Below, in pieces: positions 8,345-16,707 of a DNA stretch of 64,000 nt. Origin of the DNA: JBICHN01 sp043101845 (GTDB taxonomy: Bacteria > Planctomycetota > Phycisphaerae > Phycisphaerales > UBA5793). Below the pieces are notes generated by a model that searched no databases, had not been told where the DNA came from, and was given only the letters and a program-made list of their open reading frames with translations. Both the position numbers and the translations under genes were made by a program. Every line of letters begins with the position of its first letter. The first letter of the stretch is position 1. The DNA lies in the NCBI GenBank assembly GCA_043101845.1, contig JBICHN010000011.1, positions 1,426,001 through 1,490,000 of the forward strand, read 5' to 3'.

Positions 8345-10378
8345 ATGAAGGTCACATTCAACTGGATTAACGAGTACCTCGATCCGCCCGCGTCGACCGT
8401 CGACGAGCTTGTCGCCGGACTCGAACGGGCCGGATTCCCCTGTGAAGAGCGCGAATCGATCGGCGATGGCGACACCGCGCTCGATTTCGAGATCACCTCG
8501 AATCGGGGCGACTGCGCTTCCGTGGTCGGCCTCGCGCGTGAGTTCGCCGCGGCGACGGATCGCTCCATGCAATGGCCGGACTGCGCGGCGCCGGCGGGCG
8601 ACGCCAGATCGAGCGACGCGGCGACCGTGGAGAACAAGGCGCTCGATCGGTGCCCGTTCTACAGCGCGCGGATCATTGAGGGCGTCAAGGTGGGGCCAAG
8701 TCCGGACTGGCTCGTCAAGCGTCTTGAAGGCGTCGGGCTCAGGCCCGTGAACAATGTGGTCGATATCACCAACTATGTGCTCTACGAACTCGGACAGCCG
8801 CTCCATGCGTTTGATCTCGATAAGCTGACCGAGCAGACCATCATCGTCCGCTGCGGAGAGAAGGGCGAGACGATCGTCGCCATCGACGGCTCGAAGCACG
8901 AAGTCGACGAGCGCATGCTGATCATCGCCGACGCCCGGCGTCCCGTTGCGATCGCCGGGGTCATGGGTGGTCTCGACTCCGAGGTGGGCGAGCGTACTTC
9001 CCGCCTCCTGCTCGAGGCGGCGGTGTTCGATCCGGCGTCGGTGCGCGCGACGAGCCGGCGCCTCAGGTTGATGAGCGATTCGAGCTATCGATTCGAGCGC
9101 GGGATCCACCCTGCGACGGTCGACGACGCAGCGGACCGCGCTGCGCGACTCATCACCGAAGTCGCGGGTGGGTCGTATCGCTCGGAACCACTCATCGAGG
9201 CGGCGCCGATGCCGGAGCGGCGGACGATCTCGCTTCGCCTCGATCGGCTTCGCGCTCTCGCCGGCGTCGACATTCCGGCCGACACGGCGATCCAGATTCT
9301 CTCGACGCTGGGTCTCGAGCCTCGTCTCGACCGTGACGGCGCCAAACTTGTCTGTGTCGCGCCACCGTATCGGCTCGACTTGACGAGAGAGATCGATCTC
9401 GTGGAAGAGGTCGTCCGGCTCTACGGGTTTCATCGAATCGAGCCACGCGAACGCCTCGAGTTCGAGGTCATCGGCCTCGACGCGCTCGTGGAGAATCGGC
9501 GGCAGGTGGACGAGACGCTCGCGGCGTGTGGTTTCCACGAAGCCGTGACGGTCTCATTCTGTTCCATCAACGACGCCAACGCCTTCCTGCCCGAGGGATT
9601 CGACCTGCTTCTTGTGCAGGACGATCGACGCAAAGCCGAGCCTGTGCTCCAGCCCAGCGTCCTTCCCGGGCTGTTGCGGTGTCGAAAGCGCAATCAGGAC
9701 GCCGGGCGTGACCGCGTACGGCTCTTCGAGCGAGCGGCCTGTTTCTGCATGAAGGGGAGCGACAAACTCGAGCAACGCAATCTCGGCCTTGTCCTCGATG
9801 CGGTCGACGAACAGGAAGGATTACGGGTTGTTCGCGCAGCTCTCGAGCAGGTCGTCCGGATCGTCGCGGGCGGTGACGCACGGTTTACCCTGCGGCCGAT
9901 GGCGATTCGGTGGTACGCGCCCGACAGCGCCGCCGCGGTGCTGGTGAACGATCAGGTGGTCGGCACCATGGGGATCGTGAGCCCGTCGATTCGCGATGTC
10001 TTCGATCTGCAGACGCCCGTCGCCGCCGCGGAGGTCAATCTCGCCGAGTTCGAGTCGGAAACTCGTCGGATTCCGCAGGTCGCGAATCTCGCGACTCAGC
10101 CGGCGATCTCGCGTGATCTCTCGATCGTCGTGGAGGAGCCGATCGCCTGGTCGAAGATTGAGGATGTCATCGCCGAAGTCGACCCGGCGGATCTCGAGTC
10201 GGTCGAATTCGTCGGCGTATATCGGGGAAAGCAGGTTGGCGCGGGCAAAAAGAGCGTTACGCTGAGGCTGACCTTCCGGCACGCCGAACGAACACTGCGG
10301 CATGAGGAGGTCGATCCGGTCATCGATTCGATTGTCAAACGATTTGGCGTCGAACTCGACGCGACCCTGCGGGAATGA
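8345..10378 (+). CDS. pheT: Phenylalanine--tRNA ligase beta subunit, short form lacking the N-terminal tRNA-binding (EMAP) domain
   Basis: The 677-residue protein has the PheT domain order B1 (MKVTFNWINEYLDPP...DFEITSNRGDCASVVGLARE), B3/4 (VVDITNYVLYELGQPLHAFD), B5, the core catalytic-like module and a C-terminal FDX-ACB anticodon-binding domain (ISRDLSIVVEE...TLRLTFRHAERTL). The roughly 110-residue OB-fold tRNA-binding insert that usually sits near residue 40 in bacterial PheT is missing: the sequence goes straight from the first helix to EITSNRGD. The protein is therefore about 120 residues shorter than the common bacterial length of near 800. pheS is not adjacent. The ATG at 8345 starts with the conserved MKVTFNW. 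Confidence 0.92.
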   Translation: MKVTFNWINEYLDPPASTVDELVAGLERAGFPCEERESIGDGDTALDFEITSNRGDCASVVGLAREFAAATDRSMQWPDCAAPAGDARSSDAATVENKALDRCPFYSARIIEGVKVGPSPDWLVKRLEGVGLRPVNNVVDITNYVLYELGQPLHAFDLDKLTEQTIIVRCGEKGETIVAIDGSKHEVDERMLIIADARRPVAIAGVMGGLDSEVGERTSRLLLEAAVFDPASVRATSRRLRLMSDSSYRFERGIHPATVDDAADRAARLITEVAGGSYRSEPLIEAAPMPERRTISLRLDRLRALAGVDIPADTAIQILSTLGLEPRLDRDGAKLVCVAPPYRLDLTREIDLVEEVVRLYGFHRIEPRERLEFEVIGLDALVENRRQVDETLAACGFHEAVTVSFCSINDANAFLPEGFDLLLVQDDRRKAEPVLQPSVLPGLLRCRKRNQDAGRDRVRLFERAACFCMKGSDKLEQRNLGLVLDAVDEQEGLRVVRAALEQVVRIVAGGDARFTLRPMAIRWYAPDSAAAVLVNDQVVGTMGIVSPSIRDVFDLQTPVAAAEVNLAEFESETRRIPQVANLATQPAISRDLSIVVEEPIAWSKIEDVIAEVDPADLESVEFVGVYRGKQVGAGKKSVTLRLTFRHAERTLRHEEVDPVIDSIVKRFGVELDATLRE

Positions 10379-10484
10379 CGCTTGGGCGTTGTTCGGCTAG
10401 GATCACGCGGCCTGCCTCCGTTGGCCGGCCGTTGACCCGAGGAGTTGATTCGACTCTTTTCCTTTCGTCTCCAGGAGGAGTGCT

Positions 10485-10724
10485 ATGCGTAAGGCGTGTG
10501 TTTTCGTGGCCAGCCTGTGCCTCTGTCTCGGCGTGGTGGCTTGTGAGAACGGTGATGACGATGTCGATATGGGTGTGGTCGCGAGCAATGACTCGACCTC
10601 CTGCTGCGCGAAGGACACGAACGCCGTTGAAGCGAATCCGGGCGTGATGAGCTCGGAAGAGTGCTCGGCTGCGAAGAAGAGCAGCTGCTCGGCCGCGAAG
10701 AGCGAGTGCTCGGCCAAGAACTGA
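10485..10724 (+). CDS. Small Cys-rich lipoprotein with CSAAK-type repeats
   Basis: The 79-residue protein has an excellent ribosome site (AGGAGGAG) before the ATG. Its lipoprotein signal peptide ends in the lipobox VVAC, so Cys20 would be lipidated and the protein anchored in the membrane. The mature part has an acidic Asp-rich start, a Cys-Cys pair (TSCCAKD) and a C-terminal tail made of short repeats in which (E/S)CSA-A-K recurs three times: ECSAAKK, SCSAAKS, ECSAKN. That leaves five non-lipidated cysteines in about 55 residues. I do not know its function. Metal binding or thiol chemistry are possible. It is followed by a strong terminator, so it forms its own transcription unit or ends the pheT unit. 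Confidence 0.8.
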   Translation: MRKACVFVASLCLCLGVVACENGDDDVDMGVVASNDSTSCCAKDTNAVEANPGVMSSEECSAAKKSSCSAAKSECSAKN

Positions 10725-10780
10725 CGGAGTCGCAGCGATCCTCCGGCTGAGCCCGAGTTTGGGTCGCCACAGCGAATTGA

Positions 10781-10818
10781 CATCGGGCGCGATCGCCGAT
10801 CGCGCCCGATGTTGCTTT
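10781..10818 (+). terminator. Rho-independent terminator after the Cys-rich lipoprotein gene
   Basis: A perfect 13-base-pair GC-rich stem (10781-10793 with 10799-10811) closes a 5-base loop and is followed by TTGCTTTTG. It lies 57 bases after the lipoprotein stop codon and 29 bases before the next gene. Confidence 0.88.
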
Positions 10819-10846
10819 TGCGGCCCCCGGGGCACGAAGGCGATCT

Positions 10847-11101
10847 ATGGCGGACTATCGAGCGGACGAGGGGCGCGAAGATCGACACGGCGAAATGACC
10901 GGCGCGATCACCTTCAACATGATTCTCGTGTTTCCCCCGCTCGTCGTCTGGTGCGTATTCATCGGACCGGACTGGATTGGTGTGCGATGGACGGTCATCA
11001 CGGGTCTCGTACTCTCGGTGGCGCTCACATGCCTGGGGATTCCAGTGAGTCGGTGGCTCTGGTCCGAGTTCAGCGCCTGGGTCGATCGATACGACCGTTG
11101 A
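10847..11101 (+). CDS. Small two-helix membrane protein, unknown function
   Basis: The 84-residue protein has a charged N-terminus (many Asp, Glu, Arg), then two hydrophobic segments, near residues 21-40 (FNMILVFPPLVVWCVFIGP) and 46-66 (RWTVITGLVLSVALTCLGIP), and a short charged tail. There is no recognised domain. It sits just after the terminator and 22 bases before a sulfotransferase gene, so the two may be co-transcribed. Codon use is like that of the neighbours. Confidence 0.6.
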   Translation: MADYRADEGREDRHGEMTGAITFNMILVFPPLVVWCVFIGPDWIGVRWTVITGLVLSVALTCLGIPVSRWLWSEFSAWVDRYDR

Positions 11102-11123
11102 CGCACGCGAAGCGGTTTCCCTG

Positions 11124-11924
11124 ATGCCCAGAAGCCCTGATGCAGCTACGAGTCAAGGTCGCTCGTCGTCGGACGATGGACGGCGCGCTGATGTCGTCAT
11201 CTTCGGATTGCCGAGGTCCGGCTCGACGCTGTTGGCGAATCTGCTTACGACCCCTCCGAAACGCTGGATCATCGTCGAGCCCGGTATTACCCGTGGTGGC
11301 ATGGAAGAGCTCGTCCGTCGTCAGGCTGAGAATTTCGGCCTCACCATGGACGAACGCGAGTGGCACGCGGAGCCGTCGCCGCTGAATCGATTCGATTCAC
11401 TCCTTGCTCCCCGGCTTGCTGAGCTTGAACGGTGGGGGATCAAGGAGGTCAACCCGACCGGTGTTCTCGACGCCCTTAAGCTACTGCGGCCGGTCCGATT
11501 GATTCTCACGACCCGTGATCCACGCGCCGCGGCCGCGAGCGGCCTGCGCAAGCTCGACCGGCGCCGTCGTGCCGATCAGGACGATGAATGGTGGCGTCAG
11601 CGTCTTCACGAGAGCGCCCGGCTCGCGATCGATCTGCGCCGGTCCTGGGCGGGCGACAGGCTCAGGGTCGTTCGATTCGAGTCGTTGGTCGCAGACGAGT
11701 CCGCCCGGAAGGATCTCGAGTCGTGGCTCGACTGGCCGCTCGACGGGGCGCCGGAGAGGGGGCTCGAACTCTACAACCGCCTCGACGAAGTCGCGAAACA
11801 TGGCGGTCAGCTGACGTCGAAGAGTCTGACCACGCCACCACAGGATTCGCCGCGGATTTCAGCGTTCGCGGATCGCTTTCACGAGGAGGCCGTCGATTAT
11901 CGACGAGAGTTCGGGTACGACTGA
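11124..11924 (+). CDS. Sulfotransferase family protein
   Basis: The 266-residue protein has the PAPS-binding 5'-phosphosulfate loop FGLPRSGSTLLANLL (P-R-S-G-S-T) near residue 27 and a 3'-phosphate-binding block LILTTRDPRAAAASG, the two signatures of the P-loop sulfotransferase superfamily. Such enzymes move sulfate from PAPS to sugar, lipid or protein acceptors in the cytosol. The acceptor cannot be predicted. There is no signal peptide or membrane helix. It is one of four sulfotransferases in the window, but it is diverged from the tandem pair at 23.6-25.5 kb. An SDR gene follows 42 bases downstream. Confidence 0.83.
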   Translation: MPRSPDAATSQGRSSSDDGRRADVVIFGLPRSGSTLLANLLTTPPKRWIIVEPGITRGGMEELVRRQAENFGLTMDEREWHAEPSPLNRFDSLLAPRLAELERWGIKEVNPTGVLDALKLLRPVRLILTTRDPRAAAASGLRKLDRRRRADQDDEWWRQRLHESARLAIDLRRSWAGDRLRVVRFESLVADESARKDLESWLDWPLDGAPERGLELYNRLDEVAKHGGQLTSKSLTTPPQDSPRISAFADRFHEEAVDYRREFGYD

Positions 11925-11966
11925 CTTCGAGACGCCGATTCAGCGGCGCCGAAGGAGAGAGGCCTC

Positions 11967-12761
11967 ATGGACTTTGGTCTGGAGAATCAGCGCGTACTCG
12001 TGACCGGCGCTTCCGGCGGAATCGGCGCGGCGATCGTCCGCGTGTTCGCGCGGGAAGGGGCCCGTGTCGCGTGCCACGGCTTCCGCAACGAAGCGGCGCT
12101 CGCGGCCCTGGTCGAGGGATCACCCCGCATGAGCGCGTATCGCGCTGATCTCCGGGATGAGCGGCAGGTCGAATCTCTCTTCGACAACATCGACAACGAT
12201 CTGAACGGGCTCGACCACCTGGTCGTGAACGCGGGCGTGTGGGTCCGCGAAGAGGCGCCGGTCCGAAGGATGGATCTCGCTCAATGGGTTCAAACGATCG
12301 ATGCGAATCTCACCTCGGCGTTTCTGTGTTGTCGCGCGTTTCTTCGTCGCGTCGAGCGCGATCAACTCGAAGCGCCATCGATTACGCTCGTCGGATCGAC
12401 CGCGGCTCTCTTCGGGGAGGCGGGGCACGCCGACTACGCGGCGTCGAAGGCCGGGCTCGTCTACGGCGTGCTTCCGTCACTCAAGAATGAGATCATCGAG
12501 TCGGCCCCGCGCGGACGCGTGAATGCGGTCTGTCCGGGATGGACCGCGACGCCGATGACCGCGGAGAACCTCGCCGATTCGACAACGCGTCGACGGTCCC
12601 TCGCCACCATGTCCCTGTCGAAAGTGGCGACCCCTGAAGATATCGCGACAAGCGTCGTGTTCCTTTCGTCGGCTCGGGTCGCGGGACACATCACCGGCGC
12701 GATCCTGCCGGTGTCCGGCGGGATGGAAGGGCGGCTCCTTCACGGCGAGCTCCATGCCTGA
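11967..12761 (+). CDS. SDR-family NAD(P)-dependent oxidoreductase
   Basis: This is a classical short-chain dehydrogenase of 264 residues. The cofactor loop is TGASGGIG, the NAG motif is LVVNAGVW, and the catalytic Ser and the Tyr-x-x-x-Lys are in VGSTAALFGEAGHADYAASK. The tail SSARVAGHITGAILPVSGG resembles FabG-like 3-oxoacyl reductases, but the substrate is open. A GGAGAGAGG ribosome site precedes the ATG. The end overlaps the start of the DNA glycosylase gene by 8 bases, so the two are co-expressed without an obvious functional link. Confidence 0.88.
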   Translation: MDFGLENQRVLVTGASGGIGAAIVRVFAREGARVACHGFRNEAALAALVEGSPRMSAYRADLRDERQVESLFDNIDNDLNGLDHLVVNAGVWVREEAPVRRMDLAQWVQTIDANLTSAFLCCRAFLRRVERDQLEAPSITLVGSTAALFGEAGHADYAASKAGLVYGVLPSLKNEIIESAPRGRVNAVCPGWTATPMTAENLADSTTRRRSLATMSLSKVATPEDIATSVVFLSSARVAGHITGAILPVSGGMEGRLLHGELHA

Positions 12762-13656
12762 GTTGCCTGACATCATGGTGTATCTCACAGCGCTGCGCAA
12801 TCGCCTCGGCAACGCACGCCTTGAGCGCATCATGATCAGGAGCCCGTTTCTTCTTCGCTCGTTCGATCCGCCGCTCGACTCAATCGACGGCGCCCGGATC
12901 ACCGAAATATCCCGGATGGGAAAGCGGCTTGTGTTTGGATTTGAAGGCGAGGCGTTCCTTGTCCTTCATCTCATGATCGCGGGGCGGTTGCGGTGGTATG
13001 ACGAGCCACGAACGCCCGCCGCCCGCATCGAACTCGCGGCGCTGCGATTCGACACGGGCAGTTTGGTCATCACCGAGGCCGGCACGAAGCACCGCGCCTC
13101 ATTGACGCTCGTCTCTGGACGGTCGGCCCTCGAAGCGCTCGATCCGGGAGGCGTCGAACCGCTCAGCGCCTCGTACGACGAATTCTCCCAGGCGATTCGA
13201 ACAAGCGGTCATACGCTCAAGCGTGCACTGACCGATCCGCGGATTGTGAGCGGCGTGGGCAACGCGTATTCGGACGAGATTCTGCACACGGCGCGTCTTT
13301 CGCCTGTTAGACGATGCTCTGCGCTCGCCGAGGATGACATGCGGCGGCTTTACGACGCGACCGTGGTGACGCTCACGCATTGGATCGAAACGCTGCGCGG
13401 TGAGTTCGGCGATCGATTCCCCGGGGCTCGCGAGATCACCGCATTCCGCCCGGGCTTTGCGGTGCACGGTCGATTCAACGAGCCGTGCCCCATTTGCGGA
13501 GCCCCGGTGCAACGCGTGGTCTATGCGGAGAACGAGATGAACTATTGTCCCGGATGTCAGACCGGGGGGCGCATTCTCGCGGACCGATCTCTCTCCCGTC
13601 TGCTTCGAGATGAGTGGCCGCGCACGCTCGACGAACTCGAGCACGGAAGGTCATGA
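12754..13656 (+). CDS. Fpg/Nei-family DNA glycosylase/AP lyase
   Basis: The 300-residue protein has the catalytic N-terminus MPELPD (Pro2 as the Schiff-base nucleophile, Glu3) and the conserved lysine in SRMGKRLVF. The helix-two-turn-helix is in TDPRIVSGVGNAYSDEILHTARLSP, and a C-terminal zinc finger has spacing C-x2-C-x16-C-x2-C (CPICG...CPGCQ). Members excise oxidised bases such as 8-oxoguanine (Fpg/MutM) or oxidised pyrimidines (Nei). Asp-Ile instead of Glu-Val after PELP is a small departure from canonical MutM, so I do not choose between subfamilies. The start overlaps the SDR gene. Confidence 0.88.
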   Translation: MPELPDIMVYLTALRNRLGNARLERIMIRSPFLLRSFDPPLDSIDGARITEISRMGKRLVFGFEGEAFLVLHLMIAGRLRWYDEPRTPAARIELAALRFDTGSLVITEAGTKHRASLTLVSGRSALEALDPGGVEPLSASYDEFSQAIRTSGHTLKRALTDPRIVSGVGNAYSDEILHTARLSPVRRCSALAEDDMRRLYDATVVTLTHWIETLRGEFGDRFPGAREITAFRPGFAVHGRFNEPCPICGAPVQRVVYAENEMNYCPGCQTGGRILADRSLSRLLRDEWPRTLDELEHGRS

Positions 13657-13674
13657 ACTGATGAGATCAACAGC

Positions 13675-14421
13675 GTGAGTGTCGATCTGTCGGCTCCAGC
13701 GCGCGAGTTCCTGATTGGTTCATCGTTGCATGTCGTGACGGTGACCATCTGCGTCGCGGCCGTTGTCGGTGCATGCGTTCTGGGTCGCCAATGGAGAGAC
13801 GCTGCGCCGCGTCGCGAGTTCCGGTTGCGCGTCGGCTGGATTATCTCGCTCTTCATTCTGCAGACGCTGACCTTGGGCTATTACCTGTGGCCGGCGACCT
13901 TCGACAAGCGGATCGGCCTCCCGTTTCATGTCTGCGATCTCGCCGTCTGGTTCGCGCCATTTGCGCTGCTCGGCGCCTGGCGGTGGCCGAAGTCGATGCT
14001 CTATTTCTGGGGTATCGGTCTTACGATCGCCGCGTTCATTCAGCCGGCGGTGAAAGAAGGGGTGGCCCATCCTGCGTTTTGGATGTTCTGGATTCAACAC
14101 ACCCAGATCACGGGATCGGCGGTATATCTCGTCGCGGTGCTCGGGTATCGCCCGACCGCGCGAGATCTGATCGTGGCGCTGGCCACCACGGCGGTGTATG
14201 TCGCCGTGATCATCCCCGTGAATATTGTGCTCGAGGTGAATTACGGCTATGTCGGCGCCCTCGAGTCCCCCGTCTCGTTCGTGGGGCCCTGGCCATGGCG
14301 CGTAGGCGTTCTCTACGGCGGCGCCATTCTTGTCTTCTCAGCCCTCTGGGCGCCGTTCGCGATCGCGAGCTTACGCTCCCGATCGGTACACCCGCGTCAC
14401 CACTCCGGTCCACCGGTGTAG
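13675..14421 (+). CDS. YwaF/TIGR02206-type integral membrane protein
   Basis: The 248-residue protein has about seven hydrophobic segments and the family-like motif LPFHVCDLAVWFAPF in the middle. Another helix carries WIQHTQITGSAVYLVAV, and near the end there are VNYGYVGALE and WPWRVG. These match the TIGR02206 / YwaF-like membrane family, whose function is unknown. It starts at GTG 18 bases after the glycosylase stop. Its last 25 bases overlap the 3' end of the acyl-CoA mutase gene on the other strand, a convergent overlap. Confidence 0.75.
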   Translation: MSVDLSAPAREFLIGSSLHVVTVTICVAAVVGACVLGRQWRDAAPRREFRLRVGWIISLFILQTLTLGYYLWPATFDKRIGLPFHVCDLAVWFAPFALLGAWRWPKSMLYFWGIGLTIAAFIQPAVKEGVAHPAFWMFWIQHTQITGSAVYLVAVLGYRPTARDLIVALATTAVYVAVIIPVNIVLEVNYGYVGALESPVSFVGPWPWRVGVLYGGAILVFSALWAPFAIASLRSRSVHPRHHSGPPV

Positions 14422-16064
14422 CGGCCATAGATGTCCGCCATCGCCTGAACCATCTCTCCCAGCGTGCAATTCGAGTCGGCGGCGTCGACAAGCGCCGGCA
14501 TGACATTCTCATTGTCGCGCGCGGCCTCACGAATCCGATCGAGCGCCCGCTTCACGCCATCGTCATCGCGCCGATCCTTGAACGCTTTGAGTCGTTCGAT
14601 CTGCTGATCTTCGACTTCCTGTGAAATGTAGAGAATGTCGCAGGGTCGCTCTTCCTTGTCGTCGACATACGCATTCACGCCCACGATGAGCCGGTCACCC
14701 GCCTCAACCTCCTGACCGAAGCGATACGACGCTTCGGCGATCGCGCGGCGGAAATAGCCCTGATTGATGCCCGAAACGACGCCGCCCATCTCATCAATCT
14801 CGCCGATGAGTTCGACTGCGTCCTGTTCCATCTTGTCGGTGAGCGACTCGACGAAGTACGACCCCCCGAGCGGATCGACGGTGCGCGTGACCCCGGTCTC
14901 GTGGGCGAGAATCTGCTGGGTGCGCAGGGCGATCGTGACCGCCTGCTCGGTTGGCAGGCCAAGAGTCTCGTCGAACGAGTCGGTATGCAGCGACTGACAC
15001 CCGCCGAGTACCGCGGCCATCGCCTGGTATGCTACGCGCACAATGTTGTTGAGCGGCTGCTGCTCGGTGAGTGAGCACCCGGCGGTTTGAACATGCGTGC
15101 GCATGAGCCAGGACTTCGGATTCTTCGCGCCGTAGCGGTCACGCATCACATTCGCCCATATGCGGCGAGCAGCGCGCAGCTTGCAAATCTCCTCGAAGAA
15201 CTCATTGTGACTGTTGAAGAAGTAGCTCAGGCGCGGGGCGAACGCATCGATATCGAGGCCGCGCGAGAGACACGCTTCGACATACTCCATGCCGTCGCGG
15301 AGCGTGAATGCGAGTTCCTGCGTCGCGGTCGAGCCGGCCTCGCGAATGTGATATCCCGAAATCGAAACACTGTTCCAGCGGGGGCACTCTCTTGTCTGAA
15401 ACTCGATCGTGTCGACGACAAGTTTCACCGAGGCTTCCGGTGGATAGATGAACTCATTCTGCGCGTGGAATTCCTTCAGAATGTCATTCTGAAGTGTGCC
15501 GCCGAGTGTCGTCCAGTCGATACCGCGCTGGCGCGCCATCGCGAGGTACATCGCCCAGATCACACAGGCTGGACCGTTGATCGTCTGGCTGACCGTCACC
15601 TCGTCGATCGGAATGTCGGCGTAGAGCCGATGCATGTCCTCGATCGTGCACACCGCGACGCCGCACTTGCCGACTTCACCCGCGGACAGCGGATCATCGG
15701 AGTCACGGCCCATGAGTGTGGGCAGGTCGAAGGCGGTCGAGAGGCCAGTATTCGCCTTCGTCCCCTTCGCCTGCTCAAGCAGGTACTTGAACCGCTGATT
15801 CGTATCGTCCGCCGACCCGAACCCGGCGAACTGCCGCATCGTCCAGAGACGCGTGCGATACATGCCCGGGTGAACGCCGCGGGTATACGGGAACTCACCG
15901 GGCTCGCCGACCTCTTTATCCCAATTCCGCGCCTCGGCCGATTCCGGCCCGTACAGCCGGTTGAAAAGATACCCCGAAATCGATACATGGTCAGGGTTTA
16001 TCCCTCTTGATGAGGCCGGAGCGGTCGGGGCGCCGGAGCGCGTCGGATCGTTGATGATGCTCAT
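14397..16064 (-). CDS. Acyl-CoA mutase large subunit (methylmalonyl-/isobutyryl-CoA mutase family, no B12 domain)
   Basis: The 555-residue protein is the TIM-barrel half of a coenzyme B12-dependent acyl-CoA mutase. Family blocks include LWTMRQFAGFGSA, LSTAFDLPTLMGRDSDDP, GGTLQNDILKEF, SVSISGYHIREAG and GGCQSLHTDSFDE. There is no C-terminal B12-binding domain, so a separate small subunit must exist elsewhere. At the position of the methylmalonyl-carboxylate-binding Arg (MVRNTYI in human and Propionibacterium enzymes) this protein has Gln (HAQNEFI), as isobutyryl-CoA mutases do. At the Tyr89 position it has His (RGVHPGMY). Methylmalonyl-CoA is thus an unlikely substrate. The family is certain, the substrate is not. 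Confidence 0.87.
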   Translation of the reverse strand: MSIINDPTRSGAPTAPASSRGINPDHVSISGYLFNRLYGPESAEARNWDKEVGEPGEFPYTRGVHPGMYRTRLWTMRQFAGFGSADDTNQRFKYLLEQAKGTKANTGLSTAFDLPTLMGRDSDDPLSAGEVGKCGVAVCTIEDMHRLYADIPIDEVTVSQTINGPACVIWAMYLAMARQRGIDWTTLGGTLQNDILKEFHAQNEFIYPPEASVKLVVDTIEFQTRECPRWNSVSISGYHIREAGSTATQELAFTLRDGMEYVEACLSRGLDIDAFAPRLSYFFNSHNEFFEEICKLRAARRIWANVMRDRYGAKNPKSWLMRTHVQTAGCSLTEQQPLNNIVRVAYQAMAAVLGGCQSLHTDSFDETLGLPTEQAVTIALRTQQILAHETGVTRTVDPLGGSYFVESLTDKMEQDAVELIGEIDEMGGVVSGINQGYFRRAIAEASYRFGQEVEAGDRLIVGVNAYVDDKEERPCDILYISQEVEDQQIERLKAFKDRRDDDGVKRALDRIREAARDNENVMPALVDAADSNCTLGEMVQAMADIYGRYTGGPEW

Positions 16065-16250
16065 CGCGATCGTCCAATCATGTGGAACGGGAAGGACTCG
16101 GATATCTTATCCGATCCCCTGTAAACAGGCGTGAAGAGTCGTTGAATTGGGGGTTTTCGGGCGCCATGACCGGGTTTCTCGCGGCGCGGATCACCACGGG
16201 GCTACGATCGCCCTGCGACTGCTCATTCCTGCGGAGACCGTGGCGCCATT

Positions 16251-16526
16251 ATGTCGCTCATGACCTTTCACAAGGCGTTCATCATCGCCGCGATGGTGTT
16301 TTTCGTCGGGTATGGCACCTGGGAACTGTACCACTACTTCATTCCGAGCGACGATGTGGCGGGCGGAGCCGACACGGTCCGCCAGCAGATCGACGCCGTC
16401 TCGGCGGATTCTGGTGCGCGGATGACCGCGGCGTTGTGGACGGGCCTTGCGATGTACGCCGGCGCGATCGTGCTGGGCTTCTACCTCGCGTGGATCATGC
16501 GCAATGCTCGACGCACTTCGACATGA
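16251..16526 (+). CDS. Small two-helix membrane protein, unknown function
   Basis: The 91-residue protein has two hydrophobic segments, about residues 9-29 (AFIIAAMVFFVGYGTWELYHY) and 61-82 (WTGLAMYAGAIVLGFYLAWIM). A polar loop of about 30 residues lies between them and the C-terminus is basic (RNARRTST). No family is recognised. It lies alone between the mutase gene, from which it is divergent, and nuoD. The following 181 bases hold no gene I can support. Confidence 0.6.
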   Translation: MSLMTFHKAFIIAAMVFFVGYGTWELYHYFIPSDDVAGGADTVRQQIDAVSADSGARMTAALWTGLAMYAGAIVLGFYLAWIMRNARRTST

Positions 16527-16707
16527 GGCATGGCGTCGGCCGAGCCTTCGCCACGATCGCTTTCGGATCCCGGCGATTCCGGCAAATCCATTGCGCGTAT
16601 TCTCTTGTGATTGATGTCGAGGACGCTGATGGAATCCCCGTCGGACTTCGTGAACAATAGCACGAGGTCCAGCTACCCCGGCTCTCGCGTGAGGAAGCGG
16701 CGCGTTC

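Noticed and set aside
7369..8637. Long open frame (about 420 codons) on the minus strand over the CorC-like and pheT genes
   Set aside because: It is antisense to two well-supported genes and its translation has no family features. GC-rich codon bias keeps the opposite strand open.
8162..9538. Long minus-strand open frame (about 458 codons) over pheT
   Set aside because: It is Arg/Asp-rich and lacks any motif; PheT on the plus strand is certain.
14397..16064. Annotating the mutase as methylmalonyl-CoA mutase
   Set aside because: The carboxylate-binding Arg is Gln and Tyr89 is His by eye alignment, so that substrate is unlikely.
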